This document shows positions 34,323 to 41,672 of a stretch of 47,254 bases of DNA, piece after piece; position 1 is the first letter of the stretch, and each line of letters begins with the position of its first letter. The position numbers and the translations under genes are program-made. Source of the stretch: Opitutia bacterium (GTDB lineage Bacteria > Verrucomicrobiota > Verrucomicrobiia > Opitutales > Opitutaceae); contig PLMW01000059.1 of NCBI GenBank assembly GCA_003142615.1, forward strand, positions 2,257 to 49,510, given 5' to 3'. The notes beneath the pieces were generated by a model. The model searched no databases. It was not told the origin of the DNA and saw only the letters and a program-made list of their open reading frames with translations.

Positions 34323-35776
34323 TGCGCCCACCGCATGAGGATTGTTGCTGCCACCGGGTCATCTTCCATCAGCAGGATCAGGTGACGCATGATCTCCCTG
34401 TTGCGCCGACAGAAAGCGCTGGTGGGCGGATGGCCCGCCAGCGTGTGCTGGGTGGAGTGGTTGAAAATGGGGTCGCTACCGCAGTACGGCTGGAAGGCGC
34501 AATCGCAGCACCCGGGCAGCCCTTCCAGCATGAGGGCGTGCGCCGTCGCCAGCCAATCACTCCCGGCGAATAGACTCTCCCACGAATCGTGATGGACGTT
34601 TCCCAGCCGGAACGTCCGATCGCCCATTTCCGCCAGCATCCGGCCCTCGTCGGAGACGTAGACGTCGCCATCGTAGTTGTAGACGAGGACGCCCAGCCCG
34701 AATCCCGTGGGTGACTGAAGATCGACGTATCCCGTGGGGAACGGGGTCAATATGCGCCGTAGCAGGATCGAAGCGTAGACTTCGCGGATTGGCACGCCCT
34801 GTCCGTTCAATTCCAGGATTCGTGCCAGGGCGCGCCGGTAGAAATCGAGAAACTGCTCCGTTTCGTACCCGACGCGGCGCTCCGCCGCGGCCGCGAACCC
34901 GTACCGGCTGATGGGCCGCAAGAACACTTCGCGGAATCCTTGGCGCGCGTACTCGTCGACGATGGCTTCAGGCTGGAGCAGGCTCTCGGCGGTGCATGTC
35001 ATCAGGGCCGACACGGCGTCGTGCCCCAGACGGTCGCGACATCGTTTGACCCCTGCAATGGTCCGCTCGTAGGAGTCGCGCCCAGGCCTGGGCCGGTTGT
35101 GGTTGTGGAGGCCAACCGGACCGTCAAGCGATGTCGAGATCTGGACGCGGTTCTCCGCGAACATATCCAGCATCTCGTCGGTGAGAAACGAGAGGTTGGT
35201 CGCGACGACGAATTGCAGATCCCGTCCGTCGGCGAGTGCCTTCACGCGGCGGACGATGTGCCTAATCAAGGGGAAATTGAGCAGCGGCTCCCCGCCCTGA
35301 ATCTCAATCTTGATCATCGGCGACGGGCTCCGAAACATGAGGTCAACGGCCCGGTCAGCCGTGGCCGGACTCATGTCGTAGGCCACCCGATCCTCTGACA
35401 CCCGCGAGACTTGGCAGTACCGGCAGGAATGGTCGCAGCGCAGCGTCACCACGAATATGTGCAGGGCGGTCAAATTAGGGAGCTCGGATTGGCGTGTCCG
35501 ATACTGTGCCGCCAGCAATTCGAGATGGGTCTCCAAGTTGCCCTCGCTCAGGAAATGCCGGGACTCGAGTTCGCGGTATCTAGGATCTTCCCGCCCAAGA
35601 CGATGCTGAATGAGCGCTGGCAGCTCGTCTGCAGGAAGAACAATATGCTCGCCGACCAGGTTCGTCGTGACACAACGCTTCGCATCGAGCCTAAGAAAGC
35701 GCAGCGGCAGAAGGCGGTATCCGCCCGAGCCTTCAAAACTCGATCTGGGACGAAACACAGGAGCCCGTGGCTTCAT
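34319..35776 (-). CDS. hxsB: His-Xaa-Ser system radical SAM maturase HxsB
   Basis: A 485-residue radical SAM protein of the SPASM-like maturase type. Cys114, Cys118 and Cys121 (CDHSCRYC) bind the catalytic 4Fe-4S cluster. GGEPLLNFPLI is the SAM-binding GGEP motif. The C terminus holds CCDCAFQPYCGSDP with further Cys for auxiliary clusters. HVVTLRCDHSCRYCQV-type surroundings match HxsB. The start ATG 35776 overlaps the stop of the small upstream gene as ATGA. The longer open frame upstream is rejected because of that overlap. HxsB and HxsC occur as a pair, and the chemistry on the repeat is unknown. Confidence 0.92.
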   Translation of the reverse strand: MKPRAPVFRPRSSFEGSGGYRLLPLRFLRLDAKRCVTTNLVGEHIVLPADELPALIQHRLGREDPRYRELESRHFLSEGNLETHLELLAAQYRTRQSELPNLTALHIFVVTLRCDHSCRYCQVSRVSEDRVAYDMSPATADRAVDLMFRSPSPMIKIEIQGGEPLLNFPLIRHIVRRVKALADGRDLQFVVATNLSFLTDEMLDMFAENRVQISTSLDGPVGLHNHNRPRPGRDSYERTIAGVKRCRDRLGHDAVSALMTCTAESLLQPEAIVDEYARQGFREVFLRPISRYGFAAAAERRVGYETEQFLDFYRRALARILELNGQGVPIREVYASILLRRILTPFPTGYVDLQSPTGFGLGVLVYNYDGDVYVSDEGRMLAEMGDRTFRLGNVHHDSWESLFAGSDWLATAHALMLEGLPGCCDCAFQPYCGSDPIFNHSTQHTLAGHPPTSAFCRRNREIMRHLILLMEDDPVAATILMRWAQ

Positions 35777-35976
35777 CGGCGCAGTTCGAAGGGTTCGAAC
35801 CGAGCCTCGGCGGACAAGCGCAGGGCGGCATTGATCGTTTCCGCCCACGCGTCGTCCATGAGCTTGTCGGCCAAGAACGACGTGCCCGCCTCATTGGTTT
35901 CTGTGGAATTGACCGGAAGGTCGTAGAAGGGCGACTCAAGCCTCAGGACGGTTGGGGTTGGCAGAGGGTTGGGCAT
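35773..35976 (-). CDS. Small extra gene between hxsD and hxsB
   Basis: A 67-residue protein from ATG 35976, overlapping the end of hxsD by 41 bases and the hxsB start as ATGA. It begins with a Pro-rich stretch (PNPLPTPTVLRLESPFYDLP) and ends with an amphipathic helix (ADKLMDDAWAETINAALRLS, then AEARFEPFELRR). No Cys, no signal peptide and no ribosome binding site at the start, so it relies on coupling. It has no place in the usual hxsA-B-C-D set. It could be a recognition or chaperone peptide for the radical SAM pair, or an additional precursor. The coupling on its 3' side argues that it is translated. Confidence 0.65.
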   Translation of the reverse strand: MPNPLPTPTVLRLESPFYDLPVNSTETNEAGTSFLADKLMDDAWAETINAALRLSAEARFEPFELRR

Positions 35977-36334
35977 GGCACGGGTCAGAGAATGGATCGG
36001 CGGTTTCCAAGTCGCGGTGCAGGAGCGGTGTCTTCGAGAGGGCGTGACTAAAGACAAGATCGCGTATTCCCCTGGTCTCCGCCGCCACCGTTTCCCGGAG
36101 CTGTTGGTCAAGCAATTCGTTCATGAAGTCCCCCACCAGGCTATCGACATCCGCGCCGGTGTGCTTGGCTCGCAGGCGCACTTCGATCTCCTGGCCGTCG
36201 CCGAATTGCAGATGGAGGAACGCCCGGTCTGTAAACCAGTAGGCTGCCTTGAGGACGGCGTTTAGGCCATAGACCTTCGTGTCGATGACGACCAGGCGCA
36301 CCAAACCTTCACGAACGCCAGCTTCTGCGGACAT
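35936..36334 (-). CDS. hxsD: His-Xaa-Ser system protein HxsD
   Basis: A 132-residue protein with the HxsD pattern. The N-terminal VIDTKVYGLNAVLKAAYWFT leads to DRAFLHLQFGDGQEIEVRLR, and the helix FMNELLDQQLRETVAAETRG corresponds to the LLNDYxLR motif that names the family. The C-terminal 30 residues (HRDLETADPFSDPCH) vary. Start is ATG 36334, five bases after the hxsA stop. HxsD is thought to be a small accessory or recognition protein of the modification system. It is soluble and cytosolic. Confidence 0.88.
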   Translation of the reverse strand: MSAEAGVREGLVRLVVIDTKVYGLNAVLKAAYWFTDRAFLHLQFGDGQEIEVRLRAKHTGADVDSLVGDFMNELLDQQLRETVAAETRGIRDLVFSHALSKTPLLHRDLETADPFSDPCHAQPSANPNRPEA

Positions 36335-36339
36335 GGGGA

Positions 36340-37065
36340 TCAGGGCTTGGTCGGTTCACTCTTCGGAGAATCCGGCGTCTTGGGCTTGGTGGCCTCAGGC
36401 GGCGGCGTTTCTTTCGGCGGCGGTTCGTCGCGCAGGTCGAGAATATTCTTCTCCCCTCCCATTCGCTCGATCAGATCGGTGTTCTCCACCGGGATCGGCG
36501 ATGTCGATTGGCCGACCCGGACAACTGCGTGCTGCGGCTTCACCTCGATTAGCTTGAGGACCGAGCCCGCGTCCAGAGTCATCATGCCGACCACCCGGCC
36601 CTCATCGTAGATGCTGAAGAAGGTCTTCTCCTTGAGCTTGACCTCCTTGGGCCAGTGACTGCGCACCTTGGGGAGTTTGGCCAAGACCTCGGCGGCAACT
36701 CTTCTGACTTCGGCCATAGGTGCTGCAGGCCTTGGGCTGACGGCGGGTTGAGGGGCCGGAGGCGGCGGGGTGTACGTCGATCCCTCTCCGCTGGAACTTG
36801 AATAGTGCGAGACATGTGAGGAATGCGAACTGTGGGACGCATGGGAGGAATGCGAGGCGAGGTGCACAGCTCCCTGCCTGGCTGCTCCGTAAATGAGTTT
36901 GGGGGTCAAAGCGACGGCGTCGCGGTGGGACTCCGGCGCCTCGTCCAAGGACGGACCCGGCGGGGGAATCACCGCGGCCGCAGCTTCGCGACTGCCGGAA
37001 AACGCGGCCGTGGTTGTCGCAAGCGAGGCCAAACGGCGGAGAAGACGTGCAACTGCTAGATTCAT
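36340..37065 (-). CDS. hxsA: His-Xaa-Ser repeat protein HxsA (modification substrate)
   Basis: A 241-residue protein. Six consecutive His-Xaa-Ser triplets lie at residues 72-89 (HSS, HAS, HSS, HSS, HVS, HYS) with a Ser run after them, preceded by HLAS. This is the defining feature of HxsA, the predicted target of the HxsB/HxsC radical SAM pair. The N terminus has a signal-like hydrophobic stretch with an RR motif (ARLLRRLASLATTTAAF). Residues 110-205 form a compact domain (LKLIEVKPQHAVVRVGQSTS) and the tail is Pro/Lys-rich (PKTPDSPKSEPTKP). It is the first main gene of the operon. Confidence 0.9.
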   Translation of the reverse strand: MNLAVARLLRRLASLATTTAAFSGSREAAAAVIPPPGPSLDEAPESHRDAVALTPKLIYGAARQGAVHLASHSSHASHSSHSSHVSHYSSSSGEGSTYTPPPPAPQPAVSPRPAAPMAEVRRVAAEVLAKLPKVRSHWPKEVKLKEKTFFSIYDEGRVVGMMTLDAGSVLKLIEVKPQHAVVRVGQSTSPIPVENTDLIERMGGEKNILDLRDEPPPKETPPPEATKPKTPDSPKSEPTKP

Positions 37066-37139
37066 GGGGCGCTCTGGTTTACGGGGCCATTCTTGTGGGC
37101 ACGCAGTTTTTCGGAGAACTGTAGCCCAAAGTGCGATGG

Positions 37140-37391
37140 TCAGGGTTTGCAGACTTTGCAGGGGCGGTGGCCGGCTTTGATGGCGTCTTCTCGACTCTGG
37201 AAGGTCTGAAGATTATGCGGGGCGATCTTCTTAGCCCAGGTACAGCTGGGTCGGTGGAACGGCTCTGCTTTGACCGAGGCGACATAGTACGGCTCCGAGT
37301 CAGGGCGCGGAGTGCCAGCGGATGCAAATGGCATCCAGAGCAGCGCGAGGCCCAGCAGGACGAAAGGCGCGAGGCGGCAGAATGGCTTCAT
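37140..37391 (-). CDS. Secreted Ada-like metal-binding protein
   Basis: An 83-residue protein from ATG 37391 with a signal peptide (LAPFVLLGLALLWMPFASAG). The mature part resembles the Ada metal-binding domain: YYVASVKAEPFHRPSCTWA, then KKIAPHNLQTFQSREDAIKA and GHRPCKVCKP. Three Cys (one single plus CxxC) are visible, compared with four ligands in Ada. It could bind zinc or another metal outside the cytoplasm. It lies 74 bases upstream of hxsA on the same strand, so it is probably transcribed with the Hxs operon. Confidence 0.75.
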   Translation of the reverse strand: MKPFCRLAPFVLLGLALLWMPFASAGTPRPDSEPYYVASVKAEPFHRPSCTWAKKIAPHNLQTFQSREDAIKAGHRPCKVCKP

Positions 37392-37694
37392 GGGATGTGA
37401 GGACGGCGAATGAGAACGCCACACACGGCAGGCGGACGGTCCATTCGGGTTTCGGTTTCCGTTGAGGGGCTGGACGAGGGCAAGTTCCGCCCTTGCCTGA
37501 AGGAAGAGTAATGAAATCAGAAATCTCTCGTATTTGCGAGCCGAAACTTACTCTGGTAACAGCCGCAACCTCCGTCGGCAAAGCCGGGCGCGCCCGCTGT
37601 CATCCCGAACTGCGATCAGGGCGAGGCTACCTCCCGCAGCCTAACGCAGAGGAGGCCGCTTGCCGCGCACGGCCGGAACTTACATGCTGAATCG
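37392..37694. other. Divergent intergenic region
   Basis: About 300 bases between the Ada-like gene (minus) and the nuclease-like gene (plus). It should contain the promoter of the Hxs operon. I see no clear promoter pair, palindrome or small gene in it. Confidence 0.45.
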
Positions 37695-38723
37695 ATGGCA
37701 GGCGCCCGACCCCGGAAACGAAGCGCCCGGCTCGCTCCGGTTTCCCTGGGCGGAGTCGTGTTCGAGCCATCCCTGCCGTTGCCATGGGTCAATTATCCCA
37801 ACCATTACGGCACGTTCTTTGGTTTCTCAGAAACGCAGAAGGGACCTTGGTTTCTCTGCCAATGCGCGGTGACACCGCTTAGCCATCTCCTGCAACTTAA
37901 CCGTCGCCATCGCCCGCATCCCAATGCGGATGCGCGACGGATGGCACCCCTCGACAGCCTCCATGTGCCAAACGACATCGCAATGCTTTCGATGCAGCAC
38001 GGCGACGACCCGATTGCGGCGTTGCGGTTCAAGCCGAAGCTCTGCCACCGCTGCAACCTTATCCCGCCGACCCTGCGCTATTGCCATGAGATGTATGGAG
38101 GCAGATTCGACCAAACTTTCGGCTGGTATGTGAACCAGTCGCGGCTGCGCTACGGCGTGCTGGGGCTCACCTACCTGCCGGAGGTCTGTCCCGAGCCGAT
38201 CCGTATGCTGGTCGAGGCGGCGGCGGCCGCAGCGAAGGCGTGTGAACGGGCGCCGACCGAGGTGAACCGCCGCGGGCTGGCTCAGGCTTACCGGCGACTG
38301 GAGAATGAAATTATCAACGCCACCCGGGAGGAGTTCGGCTTCCGCAAAGTGGGCGAGGGTTGGATCTCGGAAACGATGCTGGCGAACGTGGTCCGCCGGT
38401 TGTTCCCGGATGCGGATATGCTGCGGCACCACCATCCGGAATGGCTCGACGGCTTGGAACTGGACGTTTACCTACCGGCGCTCCGTCTCGGGTTGGAATA
38501 CCAAGGGCAGCAGCATTTCTACCCAATTGCGGCGTGGGGCGGCGAAGACGCGATGGAGCGACTGCAGGAGCGTGACCAGCGAAAGGCAAGGCTCTGCCGG
38601 AAACAGGGCGTTATTTTGGTGTGTATCAATTACACGGACCCGATCACGGAGGACTTCGTGGCGGAGCAAGTTGCCCGGGTGGGTGTGCCGTGCACACCCA
38701 CCCGGGTTGATTGGTCAGGTTGA
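37695..38723 (+). CDS. PD-(D/E)XK nuclease-like protein with Cys motifs
   Basis: A 342-residue protein. The C-terminal third contains GLELDVYLPALRLGLEYQGQ followed by QHFYP and later RDQRKARLCRKQGVILVCIN. This fits the nuclease core D-x(n)-ExQ with the downstream Lys/Arg helix and Ile-rich strand of PD-(D/E)XK enzymes. The middle part has a Cys-His motif (LCHRCN ... RYCHEMYGG), probably zinc-binding, and an earlier CQC. A helical segment links the two. No signal peptide. It could be a restriction, repair or homing-type enzyme. It is adjacent to gene fragments and the integrase, so mobile. Confidence 0.75.
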   Translation: MAGARPRKRSARLAPVSLGGVVFEPSLPLPWVNYPNHYGTFFGFSETQKGPWFLCQCAVTPLSHLLQLNRRHRPHPNADARRMAPLDSLHVPNDIAMLSMQHGDDPIAALRFKPKLCHRCNLIPPTLRYCHEMYGGRFDQTFGWYVNQSRLRYGVLGLTYLPEVCPEPIRMLVEAAAAAAKACERAPTEVNRRGLAQAYRRLENEIINATREEFGFRKVGEGWISETMLANVVRRLFPDADMLRHHHPEWLDGLELDVYLPALRLGLEYQGQQHFYPIAAWGGEDAMERLQERDQRKARLCRKQGVILVCINYTDPITEDFVAEQVARVGVPCTPTRVDWSG

Positions 38724-38767
38724 CTGTTACCTCGCTGCGGCTCGAATATCGGCACCCGCCGAGGCGT

Positions 38768-39115
38768 CTAGCTGAACGTGACCGCCTGCCCGATCCCGCG
38801 GTAGCGCTCCGGGTGGCAGGTCAGCACGACGACCTGCAGCCTCCCGGCGGCCCCGCTGAGCAGGTCGAGGACCCGCTCCTGGCGCGCGCTGTCGGTGCTT
38901 ACCAGCGCGTCGTCGAGGATCAGGACCTGGGGCTCCTCCGCGGCGACCTCCTGGGCCGCGGCCACGCGCAGGCAGAGGAGCAGCTGCTCCTTCGCCCCCT
39001 GCGACAGCGACCCGAAGGCGTAGGCGCTGTCCCGGGCGCGGCCCAGGCCGGAGATCCCGAGGCTCTCGTCGAGGAACACGCGCCGGCCGGTGTCGCCGGT
39101 GATCGCCGCGAAGGC
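38768..39115 (-). pseudogene. C-terminal fragment of an SMC/ABC-type ATPase
   Basis: After an in-frame TAG at 39116-39118 the minus strand encodes about 115 residues: AFAAITGDTGRRVFLDESLG, the ABC signature LSQGAKEQLLLCLRVA, and the Walker B region EPQVLILDDALVSTDSARQE. Then come VVVLTCHPERY and a stop. This is the C-terminal ATPase half of an SMC/RecN/YhaN-type protein. The N-terminal Walker A half and coiled coil are missing, so the gene is broken. It abuts another truncated gene, suggesting a deletion joint. Confidence 0.65.
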
Positions 39116-39120
39116 CTAGG

Positions 39121-39432
39121 TCAGCCGCTCCTCAAGCGGCGCGAGCACGGCCCGTAGATGGCGGCGGCCTCGAACAGGACGGCCCCGGCGGCGGCCAGCA
39201 GCTCGCGTGTGTGGGCGAAGGCGGCGCCGGGGCCGCGCAGGGCGGCCAGGTCGACGCCATCCGGGTACTGGGCCTTGGTGACGAACTCCACCATGAAGCC
39301 GCCGTCCGCGAGGAACCGCAGGTACTCGTCGTCGTCTGCTGCCGAGGGGTATCCACCCTTGCGGTAGTACAGCTTCGTCCGGCAGCCGAAGCAGGCCGTG
39401 AAGTCGGACTTGGTAACAAAGGGCGGCGGCAT
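39121..39432 (-). pseudogene. N-terminal fragment of a DUF2779-like gene
   Basis: ATG 39432 opens MPPPFVTKSDFTACFGCRTK followed by LYYRKGGYPSAADDDEYLRF and LADGGFMVEFVTKAQYPDGV. This is the start of DUF2779-type proteins, which begin LSKSxFxxxxxCPxKLYY. After VLFEAAAIYGP the frame runs into unrelated residues (CSRRLRSG) and stops, so only about 95 residues survive. A decayed C-terminal part of the same type seems to lie at 5121-5792. It is fused almost directly to the ATPase fragment downstream. Confidence 0.6.
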
Positions 39433-39606
39433 GGCGTTGTATAAATCAGGACCCTCCAGTTCGCTCCAGTAATCAGGATTTGGCCACCCGATCAGGCGGC
39501 GGGCACGGTTTTGTTTACAAAGCTGTTTTCGAAGCTGTTTAGGCCTAATCACTTAGGTTTTCTAGCCTCCGTTCAGGCGATGCAGTTCTATCTACGAGCT
39601 GCATCC

Positions 39607-39855
39607 ATGTCCCGCAAAAAGCAAACGCCGACAGCTGGGCCGGGCGCAATCCCTGCGCCACCCGAGAGCATCAACCTGCCTCTCGTGCTCACAAAGGAGC
39701 AGCTTGCGGCGATTCTCGGCTGCACCGCCCGGCACGTTGATAACCTGACCAGCCGCGGGCTCCTGCCGGCCGTGCATCTGGGCCGACTTGTTCGATACCG
39801 GCGAGAAGCGGTCCTGCGTGCGCTCGCCAATCTTGAGGACCGCACAGCATTATGA
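39607..39855 (+). CDS. Excisionase-like helix-turn-helix protein
   Basis: An 82-residue protein from ATG 39607 with a Pro/Ala-rich N terminus and an HTH_17/excisionase domain: LTKEQLAAILGCTARHVDNL then TSRGLLPAVHLGRLVRYRRE and AVLRALANL. Such proteins bend DNA and set the direction of integrase reactions, or act as small regulators. It lies 83 bases from the 3' end of the convergent integrase gene, which fits a recombination directionality factor. The earlier in-frame start at 39511 is rejected because the extra residues look non-coding. Confidence 0.75.
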   Translation: MSRKKQTPTAGPGAIPAPPESINLPLVLTKEQLAAILGCTARHVDNLTSRGLLPAVHLGRLVRYRREAVLRALANLEDRTAL

Positions 39856-39938
39856 CCCATCCATCAAGATCGTGACCTAATGAACGTGGTTTCGCATCGG
39901 AGGTACTGGCGCGTGCGTCTGCCCAGTGCTCTCGAGGT

Positions 39939-41213
39939 TCAGGCTCCCTTTGCGATAGCCACAATCTCACCAACCGTGTCCTTCTCCAAGTTCGCTGGGC
40001 GGATGTCGAAATACTGCTCCGCGTCCTGTTTGGTCACACGTGCGTTCCGGTAGAACTTGAGAAACGTCGCGCCTGTGTTGTGGCCCATCTGGTCCTCGAC
40101 CCATTCCTTACCGTGCAGCTTGCAGCCGTAGGAGCCGAAAGAATGGCGCTTGGCGTTATCGTGCGTGATCTCCCACTTCTTGAATCCGGCGGCTTTGTGC
40201 ATGGCCGTCTGTTTGAAAGGAAACCGGCCGGGGGCCACTGGACCCTTGCGGTTCGGATGCAGGAAAAGAAACTCGATGGCGTTGTCGGGAATGACCGGCG
40301 TGCGCCAATCGCCATCGCGACGGTTCTTGCCGGTGGCGGGCAGCACTTCGAGTTTCTTGTTCTCGAGGTCAATGTCGCGCCAGTCAAGACGCTCGACCTC
40401 TGCCGAGCGCAGTCCGCCGCAAAATAGCTGAAGCACGGTGGCCGGCAGCAATTCCTTGAACTCGGGCAACATGGCCGTGCACAGGAGCCGCTTGGCTTCG
40501 CCAACGGTGAGAATCGCGGGCGTCTTCCATTCGATGCGCGGCGGACGGATGATCGCGGCAGGATTGTCGGCGCGGTATCCGTGCTGCACCGCGTAGTTGA
40601 AGAACTGCTGGGTGTATCGGATATGATTCTTGAGGTAGCGGTCGCTCGCGCCGGTATCCTCCAAGGTGTCGAACCAGTGGCGCAGTTCGTCGCGGGCAAC
40701 GGTTTTGACCAGCCGCTCCTCGCCCAACTGGTCGGCAATCCGGCCCATGTAGAAGCGGATGCTTTGCACGGATGCGGGGCGCAAATTCTCGCGCTCCTTT
40801 TCGCGCAGGATGCGGTCAACCAAGGCGCGCAAGGTGATGTCGCCCCCCTCCGGAGTCAGGTGCCTGCGGGCAAGGGTGGCGGCCTCGGTCAGCGACAACT
40901 GTAGACCGCCGAGAATGCGCAGTGCCTCGGCGGCATCCTCCCGTTGTCCATCGTTCAGCACGAAAGCGCGTTTGCCGCTGGCTCGAGCCAAGTCGGCCTT
41001 GCCCTCGGCATAGTTGAGGGCTTTCGAGTAGGTCTTGAACTGCTTCCGAATCCGCCCGTTGCCCGTGACCTTGGTGGGGATGATAACGAGCCAGCTTTGG
41101 CCAAAATCCGCCCCTTTGGAGCGATTAGTTACCTGCTCAATGCTTATCCCCACCCGTCTCCAATAAGGCACTTTCTTGGGGGTATTCTCGGCGGCCTTGT
41201 CTGCCTGCTCCAT
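39939..41213 (-). CDS. Tyrosine recombinase (phage-type integrase)
   Basis: A 424-residue integrase. The N-terminal part contains a core-binding helical domain (LRALVDRILREKERENLRPA ... FYMGRIADQL). The catalytic domain shows the first Arg in FCGGLRSAEVERLDWRDIDL, the RHSF box in NAKRHSFGSYGCKLHG, the late His in QMGHNTGATFLKFY, and the nucleophile Tyr in FLKFYRNAR. It is encoded on the same strand as tRNA-Ser, whose 3' end is 86 bases upstream of its start. Such integrases insert elements into tRNA 3' ends, so this one is the driver of the accessory DNA to its left. Confidence 0.92.
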   Translation of the reverse strand: MEQADKAAENTPKKVPYWRRVGISIEQVTNRSKGADFGQSWLVIIPTKVTGNGRIRKQFKTYSKALNYAEGKADLARASGKRAFVLNDGQREDAAEALRILGGLQLSLTEAATLARRHLTPEGGDITLRALVDRILREKERENLRPASVQSIRFYMGRIADQLGEERLVKTVARDELRHWFDTLEDTGASDRYLKNHIRYTQQFFNYAVQHGYRADNPAAIIRPPRIEWKTPAILTVGEAKRLLCTAMLPEFKELLPATVLQLFCGGLRSAEVERLDWRDIDLENKKLEVLPATGKNRRDGDWRTPVIPDNAIEFLFLHPNRKGPVAPGRFPFKQTAMHKAAGFKKWEITHDNAKRHSFGSYGCKLHGKEWVEDQMGHNTGATFLKFYRNARVTKQDAEQYFDIRPANLEKDTVGEIVAIAKGA

Positions 41214-41292
41214 GCTCCAAGGGTAAAGAGAGCGTCGGCGGGAATCAAGCTAGATTGGCAGGAGTCTGGCAGGAATTTCAGCCTCTACTATG

Positions 41293-41388
<96 letters not shown>

Positions 41389-41550
41389 GTGGCCGGGGGC
41401 CGAGACTGCGAAAACGACCGGGCAAATGAAAGCAGAAAAGGGCGGCAGGGCCATCGTTTCGCCGGGCCTCCGCCAGCCTGATCGCGGCGGCGGCGGCCCG
41501 CCGGTATTTTGTCTTGTTGTGAAAGAAACACAATTTTTGCATGGGCTTGG

Positions 41551-41565
41551 TCAAAATATGCGGAG
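41551..41565 (+). repeat. CAAAATATGCGGAG motif upstream of octaheme gene
   Basis: TCAAAATATGCGGAG lies 108 bases upstream of the octaheme cytochrome start. Nearly the same word recurs twice at 47000-47037, again just over 100 bases upstream of a cytochrome gene. It is either a shared regulatory site or the debris of a repeated insertion-sequence end. Confidence 0.4.
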
Positions 41566-41672
41566 TCGGATTTCCCCGAATCCCCTACGCTCTTTCCGTC
41601 CCGATAAAGGCCTCACCCAAAGATCAAACCGTCCCCCTCTCCCAAGTCCCTCACCACCGCCCTCCCAACGCC

